Origin: Streptomyces sp. NBC_00878
GTDB taxonomy: Bacteria; Actinomycetota; Actinomycetes; Streptomycetales; Streptomycetaceae
Assembly: GCF_026341515.1 (NCBI RefSeq)
Contig: NZ_JAPEOK010000001.1
Span: forward strand, 3,782,001-3,846,000
Length of the DNA stretch: 64,000 nucleotides
Reading direction: 5' to 3'
The notes beneath the pieces were generated by a model that was not told the DNA's origin, ran no database searches, and was given only the letters and a program-made list of their open reading frames with translations. Every line of letters begins with the position of its first letter. The first letter of the stretch is position 1. Positions 8,466-16,405 of the stretch are shown here, in pieces. Position numbers and translations under genes: made by a program.

Positions 8466-9791
8466 TCAGATGTGTCCGTCCTCCAGCATTTCGGTCACAA
8501 GCGCCGCAATCTGGGACCGCTCGGACCTGGTGAGCGTGACGTGCGCGAAGAGCGGATGGCCCTTCAGCTTCTCCACGACGGCCACGACACCGTCGTACCG
8601 GCCGACCCTGAGGTTGTCCCGCTGGGCCACGTCATGGGTCAGGATCACCCGTGAATTCGCGCCGATTCGGGACAGAACGGTCAACAGGACGTTCCGCTCC
8701 AGGGATTGGGCCTCGTCCACGATCACGAACGCGTCGTGGAGGGAGCGGCCGCGGATGTGCGTGAGCGGCAGGACCTCCAGCATGCCGCGGGCGGTGACCT
8801 CCTCGATGACGTCGCGGCTGGTGACCGCGGAGAGGGTGTCGAAGACCGCCTGCGCCCAGGGGCCCATTTTCTCGGACTCGTTGCCGGGCAGATAGCCGAG
8901 CTCCTGTCCGCCGACCGCGTACAGCGGGCGGAAGACCATCACCTTCTGGTGCTGGCGCCGCTCCAGGACGGCCTCCAGGCCCGCGCAGAGCGCGAGCGCC
9001 GACTTTCCGGTGCCGGCCCGGCCGCCCATCGATACGATGCCGACGTCCGGGTCGAGCAGCAGATCCAGCGCGATGCGCTGCTCGGCGCTGCGGCCCTTGA
9101 TACCGAAGGCCTCCCGGTCACCCCGGACGAGCCGGACGTTGCCCTCGGACGTCACGCGTCCCAGGGCCTTGCCGCGCTCGGACTGGATCATCAGACCCGT
9201 GTGGACCGGGAAGTCGGACGCCTCGGGGACGTACAGGCTCTCCTGGTCGAAGAGGAGGTCCACCTGCTCGCCGGAGAGCGTCAGCTCGGACATTCCGGTC
9301 CAGCCGGAGGAGCCGGTGATGGCGAGCTCCGCGCGGTACTCCTCGGCGAGGAGTCCGACCGAGGAGGCCTTGATCCTGAGCGGCAGGTCCTTCGACACAA
9401 CCGTGACGTCGAACCCCTCGGCCTGCAGATTGCGGGCGACCGCGAGGATGCGGGAGTCGTTGTCCCCCAGGCGATAGCCGCTGGGCAACACGCTGGGGTC
9501 CGAGTGATTGAGCTCGACACGCACCGTCCCGCCCAGCTCCCCGGTGGGGATGGGGGCATCGAGACGGCCGAATTTCACTCGGTAGTCGTCGAGCAGGCGC
9601 AGGGCCTGCCGGGCGAAGTAGCCGAGTTCGGGATGGTGCCGCTTGGCCTCCAATTCCGTGACCACGACGATGGGAAGCACGACTTCGTGCTCATCGAAGC
9701 GGTTCATGGCGTGCGGGTCGGCCAGCAGGACGCTGGTGTCGAGAACATAGGTGCGCCGGTCTGGCATACGGCGCTTTGTGCTGGTCACCAC
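8466..9791 (-). CDS. PIN-PhoH family ATPase/ribonuclease
   Basis: The 441-residue fusion has an N-terminal PIN nuclease domain and a C-terminal PhoH-type P-loop ATPase domain. The PIN domain shows the acidic residues of [21 protein letters not shown] and GDNDSRIL. The ATPase domain begins near residue 235 with Walker [11 protein letters not shown] and Walker [12 protein letters not shown]. This is the PhoH2 architecture, whose mycobacterial members are described as RNA helicase/RNases. GTG 9791 (or the adjacent GTG 9788) is taken as start, with GAGGGGG upstream. An internal ATG at 9767 lacks a site. It is monocistronic, downstream of uppS but 376 bp away. Confidence 0.93.
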   Translation of the reverse strand: MVTSTKRRMPDRRTYVLDTSVLLADPHAMNRFDEHEVVLPIVVVTELEAKRHHPELGYFARQALRLLDDYRVKFGRLDAPIPTGELGGTVRVELNHSDPSVLPSGYRLGDNDSRILAVARNLQAEGFDVTVVSKDLPLRIKASSVGLLAEEYRAELAITGSSGWTGMSELTLSGEQVDLLFDQESLYVPEASDFPVHTGLMIQSERGKALGRVTSEGNVRLVRGDREAFGIKGRSAEQRIALDLLLDPDVGIVSMGGRAGTGKSALALCAGLEAVLERRQHQKVMVFRPLYAVGGQELGYLPGNESEKMGPWAQAVFDTLSAVTSRDVIEEVTARGMLEVLPLTHIRGRSLHDAFVIVDEAQSLERNVLLTVLSRIGANSRVILTHDVAQRDNLRVGRYDGVVAVVEKLKGHPLFAHVTLTRSERSQIAALVTEMLEDGHI

Positions 9792-10167
9792 GGAAGGACG
9801 TACCCCCTCGGATGAGGTCGGGGAGCGACGGAGGAGAGCTGGACCGGTGTCCGGCCGCGATGCACGGGCCGACTACCGGCCCTCTCCGCTTCGTCCGTAC
9901 TGACCGCACGGTCGAGCTGGTGCAAAGGGCCTCCCGGGCGGACGGCCCCGTGCCGTCCGCTGAGATACGACACCCGTGGTTCGGGCGTCGACCTGGAGGG
10001 CTTATGCCCTCGAACGCACGATGCCATGCCAGACCGAAGGACGGCGCGTTCGTTAACACCAGATGACGTACGCCCCTGATGGCGCCCCCTGCGAGCGGGA
10101 ACACGCCGGGCGAGTGAGCCGAAGGGCGCCCCCGGAGGCGAACCGAGCCTCAAAAAACGGGGGAACC
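9792..10167. other. 376-bp spacer between uppS and the PhoH gene
   Basis: No gene was seen. It contains a 9-bp perfect hairpin (9938-9960) and an A+T-richer patch at about 10045-10070 that may hold the PhoH promoter on the minus strand. Confidence 0.4.
9938..9960 (-). terminator. Hairpin upstream of the PhoH gene
   Basis: GCGGACGGC and GCCGTCCGC form a 9-bp stem with a 5-nt loop. It may be the uppS terminator or part of the PhoH leader. Confidence 0.4.
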
Positions 10168-10941
10168 CTAGCCTCCGTAGCGCCTGTGGCGGGCCGCGTA
10201 GTCGCGCAGGGCACGCAGGAAGTCGACCTTGCGGAAGGCCGGCCAGAAGACTTCACAGAAGTAGTACTCGGAGTGGGCCGTCTGCCAGAGCATGAACCCG
10301 GACAGCCGCTGTTCGCCGCTCGTACGGATCACGAGGTCGGGGTCGGGCTGGTCGCTGGTGTAGAGGTGCTTGCCGATCATGTCGATGTCGACGTTGTCGG
10401 CGAGCTCCTCCATCGTGGCGCCCTTTTCGGCGTGGTCGAGGATCATCGAGCGCACGGCGTCGGCGATCTCCTGGCGGCCGCCGTAGCCGATGGCGACGTT
10501 GACGACTATTCCGTCGACGTGCGCGGTGGACTCCTCGGCCTCTTTCAGGACGGTCTGCGTGCGTGAGGGCAGGATGTCGGGAGTACCCACGTGGTGCACG
10601 CGCCAGCGGCCGTTGGCGGCGAGGGAGCTGACGACGTTCTCGATGATGCCGAGCAGCGGTACGAGCTCTTCCTCGGGGCGGTTGAGGTTGTCCGTGGACA
10701 ACAGCCAGAGGGTGACGACCTCGACGTCGGTCTCGGAGCACCAGCCGAGGAACTCCTCGATCTTGTCCGCCCCGGCCCGGTGTCCCTGGGCGGCGGTACT
10801 GCCCGCCGCCTTCGCCCAGCGCCGGTTGCCGTCCACGATGACGCCGATGTGCTTGGGCACCTTGTCGTGGTCAAGGTGGCCTTCCACCCTGCGTGTGTAG
10901 ACCCTGACCAGCAAGCGGCGCAGGTTGTCGCGCAGGTTCAC
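10168..10941 (-). CDS. uppS: Isoprenyl (undecaprenyl-type) cis-prenyltransferase
   Basis: The 257-residue protein is full length for the cis-prenyltransferase family, which extends farnesyl or geranyl diphosphate with isopentenyl diphosphate to make the lipid carrier for peptidoglycan. Conserved regions are all present: HIGVIVDGNRRWAKA with the Mg-binding Asp, VEVVTLWLLSTDNLNRP, VNVAIGYGGRQEIADA, and PDLVIRTSGEQRLSGFMLWQ followed by SEYYFCEVFWPAF. GTG 10941 was chosen because GGAGGGG lies upstream and the product begins NLRDNLRRLLVRVYTRRVEG, as I expect for streptomycete homologues. A longer in-frame extension to 11271 is low-complexity and discarded. Streptomycetes carry more than one UppS paralogue, so product chain length cannot be read from sequence alone. 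Confidence 0.93.
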   Translation of the reverse strand: MNLRDNLRRLLVRVYTRRVEGHLDHDKVPKHIGVIVDGNRRWAKAAGSTAAQGHRAGADKIEEFLGWCSETDVEVVTLWLLSTDNLNRPEEELVPLLGIIENVVSSLAANGRWRVHHVGTPDILPSRTQTVLKEAEESTAHVDGIVVNVAIGYGGRQEIADAVRSMILDHAEKGATMEELADNVDIDMIGKHLYTSDQPDPDLVIRTSGEQRLSGFMLWQTAHSEYYFCEVFWPAFRKVDFLRALRDYAARHRRYGG

Positions 10942-11183
10942 GTTTTTCGTCAGCCCCTCCGTGCAGATAACGGTCCCCCGAGGGCGACACCCTACCGCTG
11001 CTGTAGCGCCCCTCGCCCTTGGGGTGCAAGGCCTCCCGCTCGCCGGACGGCACCGGGGCGGACGCCGGGCGACACCCGGACGCCAGTTGGGGCGAGAGCG
11101 GACCCACACCGGGACCAGGGCTAGCGGTGCGGGATGGCGGCACCCCAGGGGCGTACGCCAGGCGCGCGGAAGCGGACAAAAAA

Positions 11184-11219
11184 CGGGCCGGTCCGTGGGG
11201 GGGGAGACGGACCGGCCCG
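11184..11219 (-). terminator. Intrinsic terminator with U-run on the minus strand
   Basis: A perfect 13-bp stem (CGGGCCGGTCCGT with ACGGACCGGCCCG) around a 10-nt loop is followed, in the minus-strand sense, by a run of T residues (AAAAAA on the plus strand at 11178-11183). This is one of the few textbook U-tract terminators in the window. Confidence 0.75.
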
Positions 11220-11580
11220 AGGGGGGGTTTCCACCATAACCCTTCGTAAGTGATGCTGCGCGCATCGGCATGCGAAAACTACTCTCCGGAGTCGCCCGGC
11301 GACATCAGGGTGAGTGCGGAAGCGTTCATTCAAGGGCCGAACATGGCCGAATCACACCGGATTCCAAGGGAACGAAGGGGAATCTGGAGAGAACCAGGGG
11401 GTTTGCGAGTGATTGTGGGGCACTCGGCCATCCGCCTCGGACGTACCTCGCAAGGGTGACGCCCCTTGGAACGCCCACTTGACGCCAAGGCCGCTTTCAC
11501 GACCACGACCGCTTCCCGGCCCTACCCACATCAGAGGCCCGCACAGGGCTCCCGAACGCGCCCCCCGGCGAAGGCAGCAG

Positions 11581-11613
11581 GGCACCGCGCAGCCCCCTCC
11601 TCCGCGCGGTGCC
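11581..11613. terminator. 10-bp perfect hairpin
   Basis: GGCACCGCGC and GCGCGGTGCC pair exactly around a 13-nt loop. Its direction is undecided, because no gene abuts it. Confidence 0.4.
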
Positions 11614-11797
11614 ATCCCGCGCAGCTTTGCTCGCGCGAATTGCCTTGTCTCGAATTTACGTGAGCCGCAGAGGTGGTCCGGACCATTCGCGATAACGATG
11701 TGGAAACTGTGTGAGCGTTCTGAGGTTTCTGCGAGGGCTTTTACCTGAACTGAATGGCAAACGTCGCCTCTTTGCTCAAGTGTGGGCGTTTACGAGC

Positions 11798-11803
11798 GAT
11801 AAT
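11798..11803 (+). promoter_or_regulatory. GATAAT -10-like box
   Basis: GATAAT is followed by exactly 7 nt and then ATG at 11811, the geometry of a leaderless start. That ATG is in frame with the winged-helix gene and would add 41 residues. The box may equally drive the 24-codon ORF at 11852. Confidence 0.35.
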
Positions 11804-11851
11804 TACCCGCATGCGCAAATCACCCCATTCGCCCAACGATAGGAGAGCAAG

Positions 11852-11923
11852 GTGGCAGGGGGCGGCAGAAGAACAATGTTCCAGCTCGGGCAGCGGACAG
11901 GATCTGACCTCATTCGCATCTAG
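11852..11923 (+). CDS. Possible 23-residue leader peptide
   Basis: A GTG behind a strong ribosome-binding site (AGGAGAG, 11841-11847) opens a frame encoding VAGGGRRTMFQLGQRTGSDL plus three more residues and stops 10 bp before the winged-helix gene. The winged-helix start has no Shine-Dalgarno of its own, so coupling through this ORF is possible. Nothing is known of the peptide. It may instead be chance, because the overlapping frame also reads open. Confidence 0.3.
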   Translation: MAGGGRRTMFQLGQRTGSDLIRI

Positions 11924-11933
11924 CGTCGCCGCC

Positions 11934-13091
11934 ATGACATCGAGGATCACGAGGATCACCTGGGACGAGGCCGGCGCACGGCGCTACGAGCGCCAACTCC
12001 TGCGTACGCCCGCGCCGCCCGGCACCCCCGTCGCCGAGGTTGTCGGCACGCTGCTCGCCGCGCACGCGCAGGTCCTGTCGGCCGCCGAGCTCTCCGTGGG
12101 CCTGCGGCTCGACGGCGCGACCCGCCAGGACGTGCGCGCGGCACTGTGGGACGACCGGAGTCTGGTGAAGACGTACGGGCCGCGCGGCACGATCCATCTC
12201 CTCGCCGCCGCCGAGCTCCCGTTCTGGAGCGCCGCGCTGACCGCCGTGCCGAGCGGCAAGAGCGCCCCGCCGGGCCTGCGGATGACGCCCGAGCAGGAGG
12301 AGCGGGTCATCGCCGCGATCGGCGACGCCCTCGACGGGCGGCAGCTGACCATCGACGAACTGTCCGAGGAGGTCGTGGCCCGCACCGGCCCCTGGGCCGG
12401 AGACCTCGTGATGGAGGCGTTCCAGGGCAAGTGGCCGCGCTGGCGGCAGGTCATGCACCGCGCGGGCCAGTCCGGCGCGCTGTGCTTCGCCCCCGACCAC
12501 GGCCGCAAGGCCACCTACACGCGCCCGCCGCGCTTCGACCCGCTCCCCGCGGACGAGGCGCTCGCCCTGCTCGTACGCCACTATCTGCGCGCGTACGGTC
12601 CCGCGACGCCGCCGCACTTCGCCAAGTGGGCCGCCGCGCCCCGGGGCTGGGCCGCGGACCTCTTCGCCTCGCTGGCTTCCTCGGGCGGGATCGAGGAGGT
12701 CGACTTCGAGGGGGCGCCGGCGTGGGTGGTGGCGGGCGACACGGAGTTCCCGTCGGAGGCCGTACGCGGGGTGCGGCTGCTCCCCTACTTCGACGCGTAC
12801 GCCATCGCCGCGCAGCCTCGCGAGCGGATGTTCCCCGGCGCGGCGTACGGGCGCGCTCTGGCGGGCGGGCAGGCGGGGAACTATCCCGTGCTGCTCGTCG
12901 ACGGCGTGGTCGCCGGGGTCTGGCACCAGCGGCGGCAGGGGAAACGGACGACAGTGACGGTGGAGCCGCTGGGGCGGCTGAGCGCGGTGCGGGAGCGGGA
13001 GCTGGGCGAGCAGGTGGTGCGCGTGGGCGAAGTCCTGGAAGCCAGGGCGGAGTTGGTGGTGGGAAAGGTGACGTCGGGCCCGCACGCATAG
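11934..13091 (+). CDS. Winged-helix DNA-binding domain protein (HTH_42/DUF1006)
   Basis: The 385-residue protein fits the HTH_42 family: ITWDEAGARRYERQLL at the start, repeated winged-helix units (ATRQDVRAALWDDRSLVKTYGPRGTIHLL), RYLRAYGPATPPHFAKWAA in the middle and LPYFDAYAIAAQPRERMFPG towards the end. Members include the E. coli glycosylase YcaQ and the antibiotic-protection glycosylase AlkZ. Which branch this one belongs to is not certain, and no catalytic motif was confirmed. The ATG at 11934 lies 7 nt after TAGCGT, a leaderless arrangement. An alternative ATG at 11811 would add a low-complexity extension. Confidence 0.8.
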   Translation: MTSRITRITWDEAGARRYERQLLRTPAPPGTPVAEVVGTLLAAHAQVLSAAELSVGLRLDGATRQDVRAALWDDRSLVKTYGPRGTIHLLAAAELPFWSAALTAVPSGKSAPPGLRMTPEQEERVIAAIGDALDGRQLTIDELSEEVVARTGPWAGDLVMEAFQGKWPRWRQVMHRAGQSGALCFAPDHGRKATYTRPPRFDPLPADEALALLVRHYLRAYGPATPPHFAKWAAAPRGWAADLFASLASSGGIEEVDFEGAPAWVVAGDTEFPSEAVRGVRLLPYFDAYAIAAQPRERMFPGAAYGRALAGGQAGNYPVLLVDGVVAGVWHQRRQGKRTTVTVEPLGRLSAVRERELGEQVVRVGEVLEARAELVVGKVTSGPHA

Positions 13092-13141
13092 CCCCCGAAC
13101 GTCAACTCCGCCCGCCCTTCGTGGACTTGTTCGCGCCACGC

Positions 13142-13177
13142 GCTCCACGTGCTCCACGCGCTCCACGTGCTCCACGC
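13142..13177. repeat. Four tandem 9-bp units (GCTCCACGT/C)
   Basis: Four exact-length copies alternating only in the last base occupy the short gap between the convergent winged-helix and methyltransferase genes. Confidence 0.85.
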
Positions 13178-13180
13178 GCG

Positions 13181-14011
13181 CTACGGCTTGCGGGCCTCGA
13201 TGAGGTGGCGGGAGCTGTGGGCCACGAACGGGCCCGTGGCCATGATCCGCTCGTGCAGGCTCAGGAGGCGGGTCCGGTACTGGTCCACGGTGAAGCCGGG
13301 CACCATCCACACCACCTTCCGCAGGAAGTGCACGACGGCCCCGATGTCGTGGAACTCCATCCGCAGCCGCTCCGCACGCAGATCGACGACCTCGAGTCCG
13401 GCGGCCTCGGCTCCGGCCCGCTCATGGTCGGGGTGACGGGCGTTGCGGTTGGCCTCCGACTGGGGGCCGAGGAAGTACTCGACGAGCTCGTAGGCGCTGC
13501 TGGGGCCCACGTGCTGGGCGAAGTAGGTGCCGCCGGGCCTGAGGACACGGGTGATCTCCGTCCAGTGCGCCGTCACCGGGTGCCTGCTCACGACGAGGTC
13601 GAATGCCGCGTCGCCGAACGGCAGCGGTGCGTCCTCCGGCGAGGCGACGACCACCGCTCCGCGCGGGTGGAGGAGGGCGGTGGCCTTGGCGACGTTCGGG
13701 GGCCAGCCCTCGGTGGCGACGGTGAGACGCGGCAACTCCCGTGCCGACGCGAGGACTTCACCACCCCCGGTCTGGATGTCGAGAGCGGCCTCCGCCTCGG
13801 CCAGGCGCTCGCCCATGACCCGCGCGTATCCCCAGGAGGGACGCGCCTCAGTGGCCCGCCCCTCGAACCACGAGAAGTCCCAGCCCTCGGTGGGGGCGGC
13901 TTCGGCCTCGCTGACGAGCTCTTCGAAGCTTTCCGGGGTTTCGAAGCTTTCCGGGGTTTCCGGGGTTTCAGGGGTTTCAGGGGTTTCGAAGGTACGGGCG
14001 GTCGGGTTCAT
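13181..14011 (-). CDS. Class I SAM-dependent methyltransferase
   Basis: The 276-residue protein has the class I methyltransferase order. Motif I is degenerate (ALDIQTGGGEVL), then VATEGWPPNVAKA, the acidic DAPLPFGDAAFDLVVSRH (motif II/III) and ITRVLRPGGTYFAQHVG (post-motif III). The substrate is not predictable; streptomycetes carry many of these small standalone enzymes. The N-terminus after the chosen ATG is a Glu-Thr-Pro repeat (ETPETPETP...ESFETPESFEE) produced by a 9-bp DNA repeat. No ribosome-binding site is visible, so the start is uncertain. The gene is divergent from dinB, sharing a compact promoter region. Confidence 0.85.
   Translation of the reverse strand: MNPTARTFETPETPETPETPESFETPESFEELVSEAEAAPTEGWDFSWFEGRATEARPSWGYARVMGERLAEAEAALDIQTGGGEVLASARELPRLTVATEGWPPNVAKATALLHPRGAVVVASPEDAPLPFGDAAFDLVVSRHPVTAHWTEITRVLRPGGTYFAQHVGPSSAYELVEYFLGPQSEANRNARHPDHERAGAEAAGLEVVDLRAERLRMEFHDIGAVVHFLRKVVWMVPGFTVDQYRTRLLSLHERIMATGPFVAHSSRHLIEARKP
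13921..13990. repeat. 9-bp repeats inside the methyltransferase N-terminus
   Basis: Imperfect copies of GGGGTTTCA/C, with an embedded TTTCGAAGC pair, encode the Glu-Thr-Pro tract of the methyltransferase on the minus strand. Copy number is likely to vary between strains. Confidence 0.75.
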
Positions 14012-14096
14012 CGAGAGATGGTGGCAGGACGGGTTCGCGTGCCGCGACCGGATTCCCCCCGGGGGCGAGGGCGGGGGCGTTGTCACCGGGCGCTGC

Positions 14097-14102
14097 TACG
14101 TT
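14097..14102 (+). promoter_or_regulatory. Leaderless -10 box (TACGTT) of the dinB-family gene
   Basis: TACGTT is followed by 7 nt and the ATG at 14110, and no Shine-Dalgarno is present. This implies transcription from the start codon. Confidence 0.5.
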
Positions 14103-14109
14103 CATCGCC

Positions 14110-14619
14110 ATGACTGTTCCTGAGGCTGGAATGCCGTACGCCGGGGGCGAGAAGGAAAGCCTGCACGCGAGCCTCGACCGCCATCGGGACGCCGTGCTCT
14201 GGAAGTTGGAGGGACTGGACGACGAGCAGCTGCGCCGGCCCATGACCCCGTCGGGCACGAACCTGCTGGGGCTGGTGAAGCACCTCGGGTCGGTGGAGTA
14301 CGGCTGGTTCTGCGAGACGTTCGGCCGCGCGGCGGAACCGCTGTGGTTCGACCCGTACAAGGACGAGGACATGACCGTCGCTCCCGGTGAGACGACGGCC
14401 CGGATCGTGGACTTCTACGGACGTGCCCGCGCGGCCGCCGACCGCGTGATCACCGAACTGCCGCTGGACACCCTCGGCAAGGCACCCTGGCGGGACCACA
14501 AGGTGTCGTTGCGCTGGGTCCTCATCCACATGATCGAGGACACGTCACGGCATGCGGGACACATGGACATCGTGCGGGAGCTGATCGACGGAGCGACGGG
14601 GGACCATCGCCGGCCCTAG
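14110..14619 (+). CDS. DinB/DUF664 family protein
   Basis: The 169-residue four-helix protein has the three-histidine metal site of the DinB/DUF664 family: LVKHLGSVEYGWF supplies the first His and HMIEDTSRHAGHMDIVREL the other two. DUF664 members are common in streptomycetes, and some act as thiol-dependent S-transferases, for example with mycothiol or bacillithiol. Which thiol is used here cannot be read from sequence. The start at 14110 is leaderless. The gene converges on the GNAT gene with a 19-bp gap. Confidence 0.88.
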   Translation: MTVPEAGMPYAGGEKESLHASLDRHRDAVLWKLEGLDDEQLRRPMTPSGTNLLGLVKHLGSVEYGWFCETFGRAAEPLWFDPYKDEDMTVAPGETTARIVDFYGRARAAADRVITELPLDTLGKAPWRDHKVSLRWVLIHMIEDTSRHAGHMDIVRELIDGATGDHRRP

Positions 14620-14638
14620 TTCAGTTCCTCTCCGGGGG

Positions 14639-15145
14639 TCAGGCAGCGGGTGAGGCCGGGGGCTCCTGGAGTACGAGGAGGGTGTGTACGTCCTCGCCGT
14701 GGCGGACCGTGCCTGCTTTGCGGAAGCCGTGCCGTTCGAGGAGGCGGACCGAGGCGGTGTTCTCGGCGAAGGGGTCGGCGTGGAGGGGGCGGGTCCTCTC
14801 CTCGCCGAGGAAGAGGGCGAGGGCCTCGGTGCCGACGCCCCGGCCCCAGTGGGACCGGCCGAGCCAGTAGCCGATGAAGCGACGGCGGTCCTCCGTTTCC
14901 TCCTCCCACCAGGCGACGATGTGGCCGGCCGCCGTGCCGTCCACCGTGACCGTCCGTACGAGGACGGCGTCGTCGCCGAGGATCCGGGTGACCCAGTGAT
15001 TCATGAAGCGGTCACGTGGCCGGGGCGTGAACCGTGACCGCCGGGCCGCCTCCGTGTCGTGCTCCTGCTCGAAGAACACGCCGAGATCGGCGTGTTCCAC
15101 GGCACGCAGCCGTACGTGGGCCTGTGCAAGCGTGTCGTCGCTCAT
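14639..15145 (-). CDS. GNAT family N-acetyltransferase (RimJ/RimL-like)
   Basis: The 168-residue protein has the GNAT fold used by protein and small-molecule acetyltransferases: VRLRAVEHADLGVFFEQE at the start, GHIVAWWEEE, then IGYWLGRSHWGRGVGTEALALFL. In that last stretch SHWGRGVGTEA is the acetyl-CoA pyrophosphate-binding loop. It ends with NTASVRLLERHGFRKAGT. Its order resembles RimJ/RimL acetyltransferases, but the acceptor is unknown. ATG 15145 is chosen; GTG 15166 is an alternative. A 6-bp tandem repeat lies directly upstream. Confidence 0.9.
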   Translation of the reverse strand: MSDDTLAQAHVRLRAVEHADLGVFFEQEHDTEAARRSRFTPRPRDRFMNHWVTRILGDDAVLVRTVTVDGTAAGHIVAWWEEETEDRRRFIGYWLGRSHWGRGVGTEALALFLGEERTRPLHADPFAENTASVRLLERHGFRKAGTVRHGEDVHTLLVLQEPPASPAA

Positions 15146-15177
15146 ACCGAGGGAGTCTGGCACCACCCACTGACATC

Positions 15178-15251
15178 GGACTCGGCCTGGGACTCGGCCT
15201 GGGACTGGGACTGGGCCTGGAACTGGAACTGGGACTGGCTCTGGGATTGGG
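15178..15251. repeat. Hexanucleotide tandem repeat (GGACTG/GGCCTG type)
   Basis: About twelve imperfect 6-bp units fill the gap between the GNAT and LLM genes. Every frame through it reads as a two-residue repeat (Leu-Gly, Trp-Asp), so apparent ORFs here are artefacts. Confidence 0.85.
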
Positions 15252-15256
15252 TGTGT

Positions 15257-16141
15257 CTACGGGACGAGAGGGCGTACGTCCTCGGCGGTGAAGCGGACGA
15301 AGCCCTCGGGGTCCGGCTCGTCGGCCGTCGGCTGGAGGATCACGGTGTCGGCGCCGGCGTCCGTGAGGCGGCGGACGGCCGCGGCGACCGCTTCCGCGTC
15401 CCCGGCGACTCCGAGGTCCGGGACCGATGCCAGGCCCTCCGCATCCAGCTCGGCGTGGAGGCGGGCGGCGGCGTCGGGTCCGGTGGCCGTGAGGAGATAG
15501 ACGACGACGGTGTGCGGGTCATCGGGGCCATCGGTACGGGAGGCCGACTTCCGCCCCTCGTCGATGAGTTGGCGCGCTGTACGTACGCCGTCGGGTGGAG
15601 TGCCGGCGTGGAGGATCGTGCCGTCGGCGGCCTCCCCGGAAAGCCGGAGCGTACGCGGGCCGGTGGCTCCGGCGAGGATCGCCACGGGTGACTGCGGGGG
15701 CCAGTCGAGGGCGACGCCGTCGAGCTTCACGTACCGGCCGTCCGTGGTGACGCGTTCGCCGCGCAGGAGTGCGCGCAGGGCCGCGAGGTACTCACGCAGG
15801 AGCGTCACGGGCGACTCGGCCCGTGCCCCGACCTGCCCCATCCAGTCCTGTACGCCGTGACCGACGCCCACGATCGCCCGGCCCGGGAAGAGCCGGTCCA
15901 GGGTGGCGGTCTCCATCGCGGTCACGGCGACGTTCCGCAACGGCACGGGAAGCAGACCCACGCCCACGCGCAGCCGCTCCGTCCAGGCGAGCGCTGCCGC
16001 CGCCGCGGAGACCCCGCCTTCCAGGAAACAGTCCTCCCACAGCCACAGCTCCTCCAGCCCCACGTCCTCCGCCGTACGAACCATCGTGCGCAGGCGTTCC
16101 GGGGGCAGCTGCGGCCGGAATACGGCACCTAGAGCGGTCAT
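15257..16141 (-). CDS. LLM-class flavin-dependent oxidoreductase (luciferase-like)
   Basis: The 294-residue protein fits the bacterial luciferase-like monooxygenase/F420-dependent reductase superfamily: TAEDVGLEELWLWEDCFLEGG, LRVGVGLLPVPLRN, AVTAMETATLDRLFPGRAIVGVGHG and LAGATGPRTLRLSGEAADG are the recognisable barrel segments. In actinobacteria many such proteins use F420 rather than FMN, and the sequence does not settle which. The start is supported by GGAAG upstream. It is monocistronic, between the hexanucleotide repeat and the AbiEi/DUF559-like gene. Confidence 0.88.
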   Translation of the reverse strand: MTALGAVFRPQLPPERLRTMVRTAEDVGLEELWLWEDCFLEGGVSAAAAALAWTERLRVGVGLLPVPLRNVAVTAMETATLDRLFPGRAIVGVGHGVQDWMGQVGARAESPVTLLREYLAALRALLRGERVTTDGRYVKLDGVALDWPPQSPVAILAGATGPRTLRLSGEAADGTILHAGTPPDGVRTARQLIDEGRKSASRTDGPDDPHTVVVYLLTATGPDAAARLHAELDAEGLASVPDLGVAGDAEAVAAAVRRLTDAGADTVILQPTADEPDPEGFVRFTAEDVRPLVP

Positions 16142-16405
16142 GGGGTTCTTCCTACCCCGGGGTGGGGGCGGCGGACAACTCCATTACGGGGCCGCACCGT
16201 CGACGGCGCGCAGAAAGAGGAGGCAGAGGGTAACTGGTTTCTCCGTCCCAGGGCTTCGTCGGCACCCGTCACGTACCCGCAGGTCAGAGGGCTGGCTCCC
16301 GTGATCGTCTGGGACTCAGACGACACTTACGCCCGTTCCATCCGCCCTCACGGTAGTTGTCCACAGGCCCGCGACGTCCGGGGTGGGGTGCGGGAGAGTT
16401 GGGGG

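Larger units (their letters stand above)
10942..11933. other. Nearly 1-kb region without a recognised protein gene
   Basis: The part next to uppS holds its promoter; a TAnnnT-type box reads TAGGGT on the minus strand at 10989-10994. The middle contains an intrinsic terminator oriented for minus-strand transcription (11184-11219) with no recognised gene feeding it, plus a second hairpin at 11581-11613. The right part (11680-11830) is unusually A+T-rich and carries a consensus-like GATAAT box and a 24-codon ORF. A small RNA on the minus strand between ~11220 and ~11600 is possible. Confidence 0.4.

Noticed and set aside
11377..11403. SigR-like promoter GGAAT-N17-GTT
   Set aside because: Spacing is one short of the usual 18, and no gene follows in that direction within reasonable distance.
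15034..15291. Plus-strand frame with (Leu-Gly)n repeats
   Set aside because: It follows the hexanucleotide repeat; all frames are open there because of the repeat.
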